Positions 26,202 to 35,175 of a stretch of 64,000 nucleotides of DNA are shown one piece after another. Origin of the DNA: Pseudomonadota bacterium (GTDB lineage Bacteria; Pseudomonadota; Gammaproteobacteria; Burkholderiales; Rhodocyclaceae). The notes below the pieces were generated by a model. It saw only the letters and a program-made list of their open reading frames with translations. It searched no databases and had not been told where the DNA came from. The stretch lies in the NCBI GenBank assembly GCA_018241725.1, contig JAFEDI010000108.1, positions 62,001 through 126,000 of the forward strand. The letters are read 5' to 3'. The translations under genes were made by a program, and so were the position numbers. The first letter of the stretch is position 1. Each line of letters opens with the position of its first letter.

Positions 26202-26280
26202 CTTAATTCCACACCAAAGGAGGAGGGGTGGAGGAGACGCGTTGAGAATACTGCGACTACGTTTTCGGGTGTTTTGATTG
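26171..26280 (-). ncRNA. Candidate small RNA with repeated anti-Shine-Dalgarno (CCUCC) motif
   Basis: In the 424-bp gap 26008-26431 the minus strand carries a pyrimidine block (26219-26238) with CTCCTCC and CCTCCTCC motifs, followed by GGTGTGGAATT and a good intrinsic terminator (26171-26201). No reading frame accounts for it. CCUCC-rich loops plus a terminator are the layout of the CCUCCUCCC ('cuckoo') sRNA type known from alphaproteobacteria and other sRNAs that pair with ribosome-binding sites. The 5' end is unknown: TATAGA on the minus strand at 26291-26296 could be a -10 box but no convincing -35 is seen. The rest of the gap is A/T-rich with nothing further identified apart from the acuR operator. 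Confidence 0.42.
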
Positions 26281-26407
26281 TTCTTATGCATCTATAAAAT
26301 TTTATTCTTTCATGATTTTTTCATGGGATGAAAACCCATACTCGAAAACGGGGCTCCCCTGAGATGGGCCATGTTCCACTTCTTCACAAGCGGGGGTTGA
26401 TTTTTTG

Positions 26408-26427
26408 AGACGATCAGTCTAATTTAA
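26408..26427. promoter_or_regulatory. AcuR operator 1 (before acuR)
   Basis: AGACGATCAGTCTAATTTAA, containing the palindrome AGAC-N5-GTCT, lies 5 bp before the acuR ATG. The identical 20 bases recur at 27098-27117 before acuI. Position over the translation start fits an autorepressor site. Confidence 0.8.
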
Positions 26428-26431
26428 TTCC

Positions 26432-27079
26432 ATGGACCTTCAGCCCCCCGCCTCCACCGCTACTCCGCGCCGCCGAGGCCGTCCGCCAAAGAGCGCCAAC
26501 GGCTTCAGTGAAACCCGCGAGGCTCTGCTGCGCGCTGGCGTGGAGGTGCTCACCGAAAAGGGCTTTTCCGCCACCGGCATTGACCAGATCCTCTCCCGTG
26601 TGGGCGTTCCGAAGGGGTCCTTCTACCATTTCTTCAACAGCAAGGAAGCCTTCGGCGCCGCGCTGATCGAGCGTTACGCCGGCTACTTCGCCCGCAAGCT
26701 CGACCGCTTCCTGCTCGACGAAAGCCAGCCGCCACTGCAACGCCTGCGCAATTTCGTCGCCGATGCCGCCGACGGTATGGCGCGCTTCGAATTCCGCCGT
26801 GGCTGCCTGGTCGGCAATCTGGGCCAGGAAACCGCCAGCCTGCCGGACGCCCTGCGCCTGCAGCTCTCGGCAGTTTTTGCCGACTGGGAAAGCCATGTGG
26901 CCGCATGCCTGGAAGCGGCGCGGGCAGGTGGCGCGATCGCCGCCGACGCCGATTGCCAACGCCTGGCAAACTGCTTCTGGATCGGCTGGGAGGGCGCAGT
27001 GCTACGCGCCAAGCTGGAAGCATCGAACAGGCCGCTGGAAGTCTTCACCGATTTTTTCTTCGCTGGGCTGCCCCGGTGA
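26432..27079 (+). CDS. acuR: TetR-family regulator, AcuR-like
   Basis: 215 residues. An Arg/Pro-rich lead (RRRGRPPKS) is followed by a TetR HTH (about 30-75: GFSATGIDQILSRVGVPKGS, FYHFFNSKEAFG) and a helical ligand domain containing GCLVGNLGQE, a marker of the AcuR/YxaF-type TetR subgroup. AcuR proteins repress acuI and bind acrylate or 2-hydroxyacids in DMSP-using bacteria. The gene is 51 bp upstream of acuI, and the same 20-bp operator precedes both. Effector identity is inferred from the neighbour. Confidence 0.85.
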   Translation: MDLQPPASTATPRRRGRPPKSANGFSETREALLRAGVEVLTEKGFSATGIDQILSRVGVPKGSFYHFFNSKEAFGAALIERYAGYFARKLDRFLLDESQPPLQRLRNFVADAADGMARFEFRRGCLVGNLGQETASLPDALRLQLSAVFADWESHVAACLEAARAGGAIAADADCQRLANCFWIGWEGAVLRAKLEASNRPLEVFTDFFFAGLPR

Positions 27080-27097
27080 GTTTTTTTGTCTATTACT

Positions 27098-27117
27098 AGA
27101 CGATCAGTCTAATTTAA
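27098..27117. promoter_or_regulatory. AcuR operator 2 (before acuI)
   Basis: AGACGATCAGTCTAATTTAA, base-for-base identical to the site before acuR (26408-26427), in the 51-bp spacer between the genes. It overlaps the expected promoter/leader of acuI, whose GGAGG ribosome-binding site begins two bases after the element. Confidence 0.82.
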
Positions 27118-27130
27118 ACGGAGGGTGAAC

Positions 27131-28114
27131 ATGTTCAAGGGAATCCTGATCGAAAAGGACGAGGCCGGTTACCGCACCGCGCTGCGCGACATCGACGAAG
27201 CCGGTCTGCCTGACGGCGACGTGACCGTGCAGGTCCAATATTCCACGCTCAACTACAAGGACGCACTGGCGATCACAGGCAAGAGCCCTGTGGTGCGGCG
27301 CTTTCCGATGGTGCCGGGCATCGACCTGGTTGGCACTGTCGAGGAGAGCCGCCATCCGGGTTACCGTGCCGGTGACATCGTAGTGCTCAACGGTTGGGGC
27401 GTGGGTGAAGTGCATTGGGGCGGTCTCGCCGAGAAGGCTCGCCTCAACGGCGACTGGCTGGTTCCGCTGCCGACCAGCTTCACGCCGAGCCAGGCAATGG
27501 CCATCGGGACCGCTGGTTATACCGCGATGCTGTGCGTGATGGCCCTGGAGCGCAACGGCGTGACACCGGACCAGGGCGACATCCTGGTCACCGGCGCCGG
27601 TGGCGGCGTCGGCAGCGTCGCGGTCGCGCTGCTGTCCAAACTGGGCTACCGGGTCATCGCCACCACCGGCCGCATGGAGGAAGAGCCTTACCTGCGCCAG
27701 CTCGGCGCCGCCGAAGTCCTGTCCCGCGACGAGTTCAGCGCGCCCGGCAAGCCCCTCGCAAAGGAGCGCTGGGCCGGTGCGGTGGATGTAGTCGGCTCCC
27801 ATGTGCTTGCCAATGTCTGCGCCAGCATGAAGTACGGCGGCACCGTCGCCGCCTGTGGCCTGGCCGGCGGCATGGATCTGCCAGCCAGCGTCGCGCCTTT
27901 CATCCTGCGCGGCGTGACCCTGGCCGGCGTAGACAGCGTGATGTGCCCCCGGCCGCGCCGCCTCGAGGCCTGGCAGCGCCTCGGCCGTGACCTGGACATC
28001 GACAAGCTGGGCCTGATCGCCCACGAGATCGGACTGAGCGAAGCCATCGAACTGGCTCCGGCGATCCTCGCCGGCAAGCTGCGCGGTCGCGTCATCGTCG
28101 ATATCGGTCGCTGA
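27131..28114 (+). CDS. acuI: Acrylyl-CoA reductase AcuI/YhdH (NADPH)
   Basis: 327 residues from the ATG at 27131, six bases after GGAGG; an in-frame GTG at 27125 overlaps the site and is rejected. MDR-superfamily quinone-oxidoreductase fold without catalytic zinc. YhdH/AcuI landmarks: [64 protein letters not shown] (cofactor loop) and [12 protein letters not shown]. The enzyme reduces acryloyl-CoA to propionyl-CoA, detoxifying acrylate from DMSP or other three-carbon acids. Controlled by the upstream acuR. It is convergent with the acyl-CoA dehydrogenase gene. Confidence 0.94.
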   Translation: MFKGILIEKDEAGYRTALRDIDEAGLPDGDVTVQVQYSTLNYKDALAITGKSPVVRRFPMVPGIDLVGTVEESRHPGYRAGDIVVLNGWGVGEVHWGGLAEKARLNGDWLVPLPTSFTPSQAMAIGTAGYTAMLCVMALERNGVTPDQGDILVTGAGGGVGSVAVALLSKLGYRVIATTGRMEEEPYLRQLGAAEVLSRDEFSAPGKPLAKERWAGAVDVVGSHVLANVCASMKYGGTVAACGLAGGMDLPASVAPFILRGVTLAGVDSVMCPRPRRLEAWQRLGRDLDIDKLGLIAHEIGLSEAIELAPAILAGKLRGRVIVDIGR

Positions 28115-28192
28115 TTCAGCCTGGCGCAGCACATCCCGATCCGAGTACGCAGGCTGCCTGCCGTGGTGAGGCAGCCTGTCCAATCAATCGGA

Positions 28193-29989
28193 CTACGCGA
28201 ACAGCTCATCTCCTACTTCTGCAATCGCCGCGTCACCGCTCATCACGGTCTCGGCAAAAGCCGCGGCCTGGGGCAGCAACTGGTCCGAGTAGAAGCGGGC
28301 CGTGGCGAGCTTGTTGCGGTAGAAGACCGGATCGCCGTTACCGCTGGCCAAATGGCCGGCAGCGGCCAGCGCGGCCTTGCCCATCATCCAGCCGCCGCAG
28401 ACCGTGACGGCCAGATGCAGGTAGGGCACGGCGGCGGTCAGTACGCCGCCAAGGCCGTGTTTGGCGTTGCCGGCCAGCCACTCGGTGGCAATCGTCCATG
28501 CCTTCAGCGCATTACCGAGCTTGTGGCCGACGGCCTGCAGTTCCGGCTGCCCGGAGGCGCCCAGCGCCTTGGCAATGGCGTGGATTTCGCCGAACACCGC
28601 TTTGACGGTAGCCCCCTGGTCTCGCATCAGTTTGCGGAACAGCAGGTCGTTGGCCTGGATGCCGGTAGTGCCTTCGTAGATCGTCGTGATGCGCGAGTCG
28701 CGCCAGTGTTGGGCGGCGCCGGTCTCTTCGATGAAACCCATGCCACCGTGGATCTGCACGCCGAGTGAAGTCACCTCGATACCCATTTCGGTGCCGCCGC
28801 CCTTGACGATGGGGATCATCAGCTCGGCCAGGTAAAGACTCTGCTTGCGCTGCTCGGCATCCGGGTGCTTGTGGGCCAGGTCAAGCAGGCCGGCGGTGTA
28901 ATAGGTCAGCGCGCGGCAGGCTTCGACGCGGGCCTTCATCAGCATCAACATGCGGCGGACGTCCGGATGCTTGTCGATGCTCACCAAGGCTTCACCGGTC
29001 AGCGCATCGCGGCCCTGCTTGCGGTCACGGGCGTAGGCCAGCGCCTGCTGGTAGGCACGCTCGCCGAGGGCGATGCCTTGCAGGCCTACGCCGAGGCGAG
29101 CCTGGTTCATCATGATGAACATGTACTCGAGACCCCGGTTGGCCTCGCCGAGCAGGTAGCCGACGGCGCCGTCCTTGTCGCCGAAGGCCATCACGCAGGT
29201 CGGGCTGGCATGGATGCCAAGCTTGTGCTCGATCGACACGCAATGGGCGTCGTTGCGTGGGCCCAGCGAGCCGTCGGCATTGACCAGGAACTTCGGCACC
29301 AGGAACATCGAGATCCCCTTCACGCCTGCCGGCGCGTCCGGTAGCCGGGCGAGGACGAGATGCACGATGTTGTCGGTCATGTCGTGGTCGCCGTAGGTGA
29401 TGAAGATCTTCTGTCCGAAGACCCGGTAACTACCGTCGGCCTGCGGCTCGGCGCGGGAGCGGATCAGGGCCAGATCGGAGCCGGCCTGGGGCTCGGTGAG
29501 GTTCATCGTGCCGGTCCATTCGCCGGACACCATCTTTTCCAGGTAGGTCGCTTTCAGTTCATCGCTGGCGCAGGTCAGCAGGGCTTCGACAGCGCCAGTG
29601 GTCAACAGCGGGCCGAGGGAAAAGGCCATGTTCGCCGAACAGATCATCTCCTTGACGGCGATGCCGAGCAGGTCGGGCAGGCCCTGGCCACCGAACTCGG
29701 CAGGCAACGTGATGCCGTTCCAGCCGGCGTCGCGGTACTGCTGATAGGCCGCTTTCCAGCCTGCCGGCGTCGCCACGCCACTGGCGCCGAGGGTACAGCC
29801 CTGCCTGTCACCGATGGGGTTGAGCGGTGCCAGCACCTCGCCGGCAAACTTTGCAGCTTCGTCGAGAATGGCGTTGGCCAAGTCCGGCGTCGCTTCCTCA
29901 CAACCGGGCAGATTGGTGATCTCGTTGAAAGCGGCCAGTTCGTCCATGACGAAGCGCATGTCCTTGATCGGGGCGCGGTAATCACTCAT
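28193..29989 (-). CDS. Acyl-CoA dehydrogenase with extra C-terminal domain (FadE/DmdC type)
   Basis: 598 residues from the ATG at 29989 (AAGGAG six bases upstream). Acyl-CoA dehydrogenase N-terminal, middle and C-terminal domains occupy about 40-465, with GEWTGTMNLTEPQAGSDLAL and FGQKIFITYGDHD as FAD/substrate markers and ITTIYEGTTGIQANDL with the probable catalytic Glu. An additional helical domain (about 470-590) is typical of the ~600-residue subgroup that includes DmdC (3-methylmercaptopropionyl-CoA dehydrogenase) and many fatty acyl-CoA dehydrogenases. Last gene of the leftward fad locus, with a putative PsrA box at its start. General fatty-acid FadE is the simpler call; a DmdC-like role is possible given acuI next door. 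Confidence 0.92.
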   Translation of the reverse strand: MSDYRAPIKDMRFVMDELAAFNEITNLPGCEEATPDLANAILDEAAKFAGEVLAPLNPIGDRQGCTLGASGVATPAGWKAAYQQYRDAGWNGITLPAEFGGQGLPDLLGIAVKEMICSANMAFSLGPLLTTGAVEALLTCASDELKATYLEKMVSGEWTGTMNLTEPQAGSDLALIRSRAEPQADGSYRVFGQKIFITYGDHDMTDNIVHLVLARLPDAPAGVKGISMFLVPKFLVNADGSLGPRNDAHCVSIEHKLGIHASPTCVMAFGDKDGAVGYLLGEANRGLEYMFIMMNQARLGVGLQGIALGERAYQQALAYARDRKQGRDALTGEALVSIDKHPDVRRMLMLMKARVEACRALTYYTAGLLDLAHKHPDAEQRKQSLYLAELMIPIVKGGGTEMGIEVTSLGVQIHGGMGFIEETGAAQHWRDSRITTIYEGTTGIQANDLLFRKLMRDQGATVKAVFGEIHAIAKALGASGQPELQAVGHKLGNALKAWTIATEWLAGNAKHGLGGVLTAAVPYLHLAVTVCGGWMMGKAALAAAGHLASGNGDPVFYRNKLATARFYSDQLLPQAAAFAETVMSGDAAIAEVGDELFA

Positions 29990-30004
29990 TTCATTCTCCT
30001 TAGT

Positions 30005-30020
30005 CAATCGTTCGTTTTAA
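30005..30020. promoter_or_regulatory. Putative PsrA box before the acyl-CoA dehydrogenase
   Basis: CAATCGTTCGTTTTAA lies 16 bp upstream of the acyl-CoA dehydrogenase ATG. It differs by one base from the CAAACGTTCGTTT elements upstream of fadL (38991 and 39063) and resembles Pseudomonas PsrA sites (CAAAC-N2-4-GTTTG). It implies that this gene has its own promoter in addition to any read-through. Confidence 0.6.
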
Positions 30021-30154
30021 TTTGAAGGCGTAATCGGTTCAGCCCTGTGCCGCCATACGGCGGCCAGGAACAAGACATCAAGTTTGTGGGGCTTGCTCAA
30101 TCCCGACCGCCACGCCGACCCGCTCCGGACCGGCTCAGCAAATCGGGCGACGGG

Positions 30155-31102
30155 TCAGAAGGACCTGCCCAACAGGTCAGCCCTGGCAGTCAGGTACTCG
30201 TGCTTCATCCGGGCGATGACATCCGCTGCCGGCAGCACGTCGTCGATGGTGCCGACGCCCTGCCCTGCGCCCCAGATGTCGCGCCAGGCCTTGGCGTCGT
30301 TGTCCTTGCCGAAGCTCATGGCGCTCTTGTCGCGGACCGGCAGATCTTCCGGGTTGAGTCCAGCGGCGAGGATGCTCTTCTTGAGATAGTTGCCATGCAC
30401 ACCGGTGAAGTACGGTGTGTAGACCACATCCTGGGCCGTGGACTCGAGCAGTGCCTGTTTGTAGGCGTCGGCGGCATTGGCCTCCTCCGTCGCGATGAAG
30501 CGCGAGCCGATGTAGGCGAAGTCGGCCCCCAAGGCCTGCGCGGCGAGGATGCTGGCACCATTGGTGATGGCGCCGGACAGGGCGATCGGGCCGTCGTAGA
30601 ACTTGCGGATCTCGCCGACCAGCGCGAAGGGGCTCAAGGTCCCAGCGTGACCGCCCGCACCGGCGCAGACCAGGATCAAGCCGTCCACACCGGCCTCCAG
30701 CGCCTTTTCCGCATGGCGGACACTGATCACGTCATGGAAGACCAGGCCACCGTAAGCATGCACCTGGGGCACGATCATCGTCGGTGCCGACAGGCTGGTG
30801 ATGATCAGCGGCACCTCGTGCTTCACACACAGGGCCATGTCGTGCTCCAGCCGCGTGTTCGACGGATGGATGATCTGGTTCACCGCAAAGGGCGCGGCCG
30901 CCGGGCTCTCGGCCAGCGTGGCGCGGATGCGGGTCAGCCAGTCGTCGAGCAGTTCCTGCGGGCGGGCGTTGAGCGCCGGGAAGGAACCGATGACGCCGCT
31001 GAGGCACTGGGCGATGACCAGATCGGGGTTGGATACGATGAACATCGGCGCGCAGATCACCGGCAGCGCGAGGTTCTTGTTCAACGAAGCGGGAATCGAC
31101 AT
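30155..31102 (-). CDS. Nitronate monooxygenase/2-nitropropane dioxygenase-like flavoprotein
   Basis: 315 residues, TIM-barrel FMN enzyme. Markers: PVICAPMFIVSNPDLVIAQC at the N-terminus, LILVCAGAGGHAG (FMN phosphate and active-site His region) and ADFAYIGSRFIATEEANAAD. These enzymes oxidise alkyl nitronates or act as NADH:quinone reductases. The ATG directly follows the fadD TGA with no gap, so it is coupled to fadD. Frequent linkage of this family with fatty acid genes is known, but the reaction in that setting is not settled. Confidence 0.88.
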   Translation of the reverse strand: MSIPASLNKNLALPVICAPMFIVSNPDLVIAQCLSGVIGSFPALNARPQELLDDWLTRIRATLAESPAAAPFAVNQIIHPSNTRLEHDMALCVKHEVPLIITSLSAPTMIVPQVHAYGGLVFHDVISVRHAEKALEAGVDGLILVCAGAGGHAGTLSPFALVGEIRKFYDGPIALSGAITNGASILAAQALGADFAYIGSRFIATEEANAADAYKQALLESTAQDVVYTPYFTGVHGNYLKKSILAAGLNPEDLPVRDKSAMSFGKDNDAKAWRDIWGAGQGVGTIDDVLPAADVIARMKHEYLTARADLLGRSF

Positions 31103-32767
31103 TCAGGCAGCCTCCTTCAATGCGCGACGCAGGATCTTGCCGACATTGGTGCGCGGCAGGTCATCGCGAAACTCCACATGTTTGGGTACTTTGTAGCCAG
31201 TCAGCACGGTGCGGCAGTGCTCGATCAGCGCTTTTTCGGTCAATGCCGGGTCCTTGCGGACAACGAATATCTTCACCGCCTCGCCGGAATGCTCATCGGC
31301 GACGCCGATCGCCGCCACGTCGCCGACGCCCGGATGCATCGCCACCGCCTCCTCGACTTCGTTGGGATACACGTTGAAGCCGGAGACCAGGATCATGTCC
31401 TTTTTGCGGTCCACCAGGAAGACGAAGCCCTGCTTGTCCACATAGCCCATGTCGCCGGTGCGCAGGAAACCGTCCGGATGAAAGGCGTTGGCGGTTTCTT
31501 CCGGGCGCTGCCAGTAGCCCTTCATCACCTGCGGGCCGCGGATGCAGATCTCCCCGACCTGGGTAATGGGCACCTCGCTCCCCGCTTCATCGCGGATCGA
31601 GATCTCGGTGGACGAGATCGGCAGGCCGATCGCCCCATTGAAGGCGTCCATGTCGAGGGGGTTGATGGTTGCCGCCGGCGAAGTCTCGGTCAGCCCGTAG
31701 GCCTGCAGCAGCGGTGTGCCGGTGATCTGGCGCCAGCGCTCGGCCACCGGGGCCTGCACCGCCATGCCACCGCCGAGGGTGACGCGCATCGTCGAGAAAT
31801 CCAGTTTGGCGAAGTCGGCGTTGTTGAGCAGCGCATTGAACAGCGTATTGACGCCGGTGAACACGCTCACCGGGTATTTCGCCCACTCCTTCACGAAGCC
31901 AGGAATGTCGCGGGGATTGGCAATCAGCAGGTTCGTCGCGCCGATCATCAGAAAGGTCAGGCAGTTCGCCGTCAGCGCGAACACGTGGTACAGCGGCAAG
32001 GCGGTGACGATGATCTCCCGTCCCTCGCGCACCGCCGGACGGATCCAGTTGTAGGCCTGGGTGACGTTCGACGCGATGTTGGCGTGGGTCAGCATCGCCC
32101 CCTTCGAGATGCCCGTCGTGCCGCCGGTGTATTGCAGGAAGGCCAGATCCTGCTGGCCGAGCGGCACTGGCTTGAAGCGCTGGCGCTGCCCCACAGCGAG
32201 GGCAGTGCTGAAGTCGATCGCCGTCGGGATGGACCAGGCCGGCACCATCTTCTTGACGCGGCGGACGACCAGATTGACCAGCGCTCCCTTCAACGTGCCC
32301 AGCATCTCGCCCATCGGCGTCACGATGACGTGGCGCAGCGCGGTCGTTCGGGGCAGTACCTGCTCCAGCGTGTGGGCGAAGTTCTCGACGATGACGATGG
32401 CCGCCGCGCCGGAGTCCTTGAGCTGATGCTCCAGTTCCCGCGGGGTGTACAGCGGATTGCAATTGACCACCACGCAGCCGGCTCGCAAGGTGCCGAACAG
32501 GGCCACCGGGTATTGCAGCAGGTTCGGCATCATCAGCGCGACGCGGTCGCCCTTCTGCAGCCCCCGCGACTGCAGCCAGCCGGCGAAGGCTCGGGAGGCC
32601 TCGTCGAGCTGGCGGTAAGTCATCTCCTTGCCCATGCTGATGTAGGCGACTTTGTCCGCATAGGTCTTGCACGCCTGCTCCAGCAAGGCCACCAGCGACG
32701 GAATATGTTCGATATCGATGTCCGCCGGGATACCTGCCGGATAGCTTTGCAGCCAGATTCTGTCCAT
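31103..32767 (-). CDS. fadD: Long-chain fatty-acid-CoA ligase FadD
   Basis: 554 residues from the ATG at 32767, which has GAGGAGAC upstream. ANL-superfamily adenylating enzyme: AMP-binding P-loop [45 protein letters not shown], the hinge region [20 protein letters not shown] and a C-terminal catalytic Lys in [11 protein letters not shown]. It activates free long-chain fatty acids with ATP and CoA for beta-oxidation, at the inner face of the membrane. Co-directional and tightly packed with the nitronate monooxygenase (0 bp) and CHI-like gene (22 bp). Confidence 0.95.
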   Translation of the reverse strand: MDRIWLQSYPAGIPADIDIEHIPSLVALLEQACKTYADKVAYISMGKEMTYRQLDEASRAFAGWLQSRGLQKGDRVALMMPNLLQYPVALFGTLRAGCVVVNCNPLYTPRELEHQLKDSGAAAIVIVENFAHTLEQVLPRTTALRHVIVTPMGEMLGTLKGALVNLVVRRVKKMVPAWSIPTAIDFSTALAVGQRQRFKPVPLGQQDLAFLQYTGGTTGISKGAMLTHANIASNVTQAYNWIRPAVREGREIIVTALPLYHVFALTANCLTFLMIGATNLLIANPRDIPGFVKEWAKYPVSVFTGVNTLFNALLNNADFAKLDFSTMRVTLGGGMAVQAPVAERWRQITGTPLLQAYGLTETSPAATINPLDMDAFNGAIGLPISSTEISIRDEAGSEVPITQVGEICIRGPQVMKGYWQRPEETANAFHPDGFLRTGDMGYVDKQGFVFLVDRKKDMILVSGFNVYPNEVEEAVAMHPGVGDVAAIGVADEHSGEAVKIFVVRKDPALTEKALIEHCRTVLTGYKVPKHVEFRDDLPRTNVGKILRRALKEAA

Positions 32768-32789
32768 GTCTGTCTCCTCGGCTGGCCGG

Positions 32790-33365
32790 TCAGTTGCCGA
32801 GCAGCGCTTTCTTGAGCCCGGCATCCGCCGGCTTGTCGCCGAGCCAGACCTTCAGCAAGGCCTTGGCGAACGCGCCGCCGGCAAGCTTGCCGCGGGGTTC
32901 GCCGTTGACGCTCAAGGCCACGCCATCACCACTGAAATCGAGGGCCACGCTGTCGCCCTCGTGCACCTTGCCGAGGCTGCGCATCAGGCTGCCGAACTGT
33001 TCGGACTGAGGCTTCACGGCCTCCAGTTCGGCGGGCGTATTGTTGTGGACCAACCCCTCCTCCAGCGCCGAATGCAGCGTGTCGGCGCTGATGTCGCGCA
33101 GCAGGCGCAGGCTCATGCGGCGCGGCGTGGTGGCGTCGATCAGTGCAGCGGCCGTGCCGCTCTTCTGCGGCACATACAGCGCACCGACATAGAGCTTGAT
33201 GAACAGCTTGCTGCGCAGGCCAGCACCGTTCAGCACCAGCTCGCTGTTGCCGACGCGGGTCCGCTCGTCGATCTTGACGCCGGCCACTTCCGCAGCGTGC
33301 AGCCCGGGCGAGGCCAGCAGGGCCGCCAGCAAGGCGGCCCCGGCGAAACGATGAAATTGACTCAT
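32790..33365 (-). CDS. Secreted chalcone-isomerase-like protein
   Basis: 191 residues from the ATG at 33365 (GGAGGAG upstream). Signal peptide about 1-24 ([18 protein letters not shown]) followed by a chalcone-isomerase-like domain ([46 protein letters not shown]). Bacterial CHI-like proteins are periplasmic and lack assigned chemistry; plant CHI-fold relatives include fatty-acid-binding proteins. Its ATG overlaps the stop of the hotdog gene by 4 bp and it lies inside a beta-oxidation operon, so fatty-acid or acyl-group binding in the periplasm is a reasonable inference. Confidence 0.85.
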   Translation of the reverse strand: MSQFHRFAGAALLAALLASPGLHAAEVAGVKIDERTRVGNSELVLNGAGLRSKLFIKLYVGALYVPQKSGTAAALIDATTPRRMSLRLLRDISADTLHSALEEGLVHNNTPAELEAVKPQSEQFGSLMRSLGKVHEGDSVALDFSGDGVALSVNGEPRGKLAGGAFAKALLKVWLGDKPADAGLKKALLGN

Positions 33366-33874
33366 TGCTCTCCTCCAGCGGATTTCTTCCGGTAGAAATT
33401 TTTCTCGGCGATATAGACGGTGCGCTCCACCACCGTATGCACGACGCCGTGGGCGTCCTTCAACTCGACCTGGAAAGTCCGCTCCAGCTCCGGCTGCTGT
33501 GCCAGCGCAGCTCGGATGTCGGCCAGCTCTTCCGGGCTCAGCACGAAGTCGGCGTACAGGGTCGTATAGCCCGGCTTGCGGTAGCGGATGCTCGCCGCCT
33601 TGTCCCACACAATGTAGCCCTCGCCCAGCGCCGCCATCAGCATCATCGGGTGCGCCCCATCGGTGATGGCGAACAGCGAGCCGCCGTACAGCGAACCGAC
33701 GATGTTGCGGGTCTTCCACGACAGAGGCAGCGCGATGCGGATATGGCGCAGGTCCCGCGCCACATGTACGACCCGTCCGCCTGTGCCACGGAAGGCCGGG
33801 TGCAGGTTGAAGCCCAGGCGCACCATGCGGGCACGCCACGCGGGCGGAAGTTTGGCGAGCCAAGCGGGCTTCAT
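33362..33874 (-). CDS. DUF4442 hotdog-fold thioesterase-like protein
   Basis: 170 residues from the ATG at 33874 (AAGAGCAGAC upstream; the frame extends to 34003 without a better start). DUF4442/YiiD-C-type hotdog fold: HIRIALPLSWKTRNIVGSLY, GGSLFAITDGAHPMMLMAAL, YTTLYADFVLSPEE. Members are thought to hydrolyse or bind acyl-thioesters. Between fadA (80 bp upstream) and the CHI-like gene (4-bp overlap) it probably handles acyl-CoA by-products of beta-oxidation. Catalysis is not demonstrated for the family. Confidence 0.85.
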   Translation of the reverse strand: MKPAWLAKLPPAWRARMVRLGFNLHPAFRGTGGRVVHVARDLRHIRIALPLSWKTRNIVGSLYGGSLFAITDGAHPMMLMAALGEGYIVWDKAASIRYRKPGYTTLYADFVLSPEELADIRAALAQQPELERTFQVELKDAHGVVHTVVERTVYIAEKNFYRKKSAGGEQ

Positions 33875-33954
33875 GTCTGCTCTTCTTGTAATAGGTCGGT
33901 GAAGGTGGATGGGACGGTGGAAGGCCCCGCCAAGCATTGGCGGAGCCTGTCTCG

Positions 33955-35154
33955 TTATACGCGCTCGAAGATGCCGGCGGCGCCCATGCCGGTGCCGATG
34001 CACATCGTCACCATGCCGTAGCGGCCGCCGCTGCGCTGCAGGCCGTGCACCACCGTGGCCGTGCGGATCGCGCCGGTGGCGCCGAGGGGATGGCCGAGGG
34101 CGATGGCGCCACCGAGCGGGTTGACCTTGTCCGGATCGAGGCCGAGCTCCTGCATCACCGCCAGCGACTGGGCGGCGAAGGCCTCGTTGAGCTCGATCCA
34201 GTCCAGCTCGTCTTGGCGGATGCCGGCCTGGGCCAGCGCCTTCGGAATCGCCGCCACCGGACCGATGCCCATGATGTCTGGCGCAACGCCGGCAACCGCG
34301 TAGCCGGCAAAGCGCGCCAGCGGCGTCAGATTGTGTTCCCGCAGGATCTTCTCCGACACCAGCATCACTGCCCCGGCGCCATCCGACATCTGCGACGAGT
34401 TACCGGCAGTGACCGAGCCGCGCACATTGAACACCGGCTTCAATTTGCCGAGCTTCTCCAGCGAGGCGTCGGCGCGCGGGCCTTCGTCCACCTCGACGGT
34501 GCGCTGACGGGCACGGACCTGGCCGCTGGCGAGATCGGGGACATGCTCGGTGAAACTGTAAGGCGTCGTCTCGGCGTTGAAATGGCCGGCCAGGATTGCC
34601 GCGCAGGCTTTCTGATTGGACGCCAGCGCGAACTGGTCCTGCGCCTCGCGGCCGATCTTCCATTGCTGAGCGACCTTCTCGGCGGTGAGCCCCATGCCGT
34701 AGGCGATGCCCAGGTTCTCCTCGTGGGCGAAGATCGCCGGGTTCATCGACATCTTGTTGCCCATCATCTGCGGCATCACGCTCATCGACTCGGTACCGGC
34801 GGCGATCATCACATCGGCCAGGCCCAGACGGATCTGGTTGGCCGCGTCGGCTACCGCCTGCACGCCGGACGAGCAGAAGCGGTTGATCGTCAGCCCCGGT
34901 ACGCTGGTCGGCAGCCCGGCCAGCAGCAGGCCGATGCGGGCGACGTTCATGCCCTGCTCCGCCTCCGGCATCGCGCAGCCGACGATGACATCACCGATCA
35001 AGGCTGGATCGATGCCCGGCACCTGGGCCACGACGGATTTGAGGACCGCCGCCAGCATGTCGTCCGGACGGACATTGCGGAACGCGCCGTTGCGCTTGGC
35101 CACCGGCAGACGGGTCGCGGCGACGATGTAGGCGTCTTGAATCTGTTTGCTCAT
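33955..35154 (-). CDS. fadA: Acetyl-CoA C-acyltransferase (3-ketoacyl-CoA thiolase, FadA)
   Basis: 399 residues, full length. Catalytic residues are in place: acylated Cys in [20 protein letters not shown] (FCSSG), [23 protein letters not shown] (His) and [10 protein letters not shown] (second Cys). It cleaves 3-ketoacyl-CoA to acetyl-CoA and a shortened acyl-CoA, the last beta-oxidation step. It starts 21 bp after the fadN-type gene, the standard order for a bifunctional subunit plus thiolase. The enzyme would work as a complex with the upstream product. Confidence 0.95.
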   Translation of the reverse strand: MSKQIQDAYIVAATRLPVAKRNGAFRNVRPDDMLAAVLKSVVAQVPGIDPALIGDVIVGCAMPEAEQGMNVARIGLLLAGLPTSVPGLTINRFCSSGVQAVADAANQIRLGLADVMIAAGTESMSVMPQMMGNKMSMNPAIFAHEENLGIAYGMGLTAEKVAQQWKIGREAQDQFALASNQKACAAILAGHFNAETTPYSFTEHVPDLASGQVRARQRTVEVDEGPRADASLEKLGKLKPVFNVRGSVTAGNSSQMSDGAGAVMLVSEKILREHNLTPLARFAGYAVAGVAPDIMGIGPVAAIPKALAQAGIRQDELDWIELNEAFAAQSLAVMQELGLDPDKVNPLGGAIALGHPLGATGAIRTATVVHGLQRSGGRYGMVTMCIGTGMGAAGIFERV

Positions 35155-35175
35155 GGTTTTGTCTCCTTGGCCCGA

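Noticed and set aside
28193-29989. Confident assignment of the acyl-CoA dehydrogenase as DmdC of DMSP demethylation
   Set aside because: The ~600-residue subgroup also contains ordinary fatty acyl-CoA dehydrogenases; no dmdA/B/D in the window and a PsrA box points to fatty acids.
30047-32815. 922-codon rightward open frame
   Set aside because: Antisense to nitronate monooxygenase and fadD, rich in His/Gln/Arg/Asp with no recognisable motif; typical antisense shadow.
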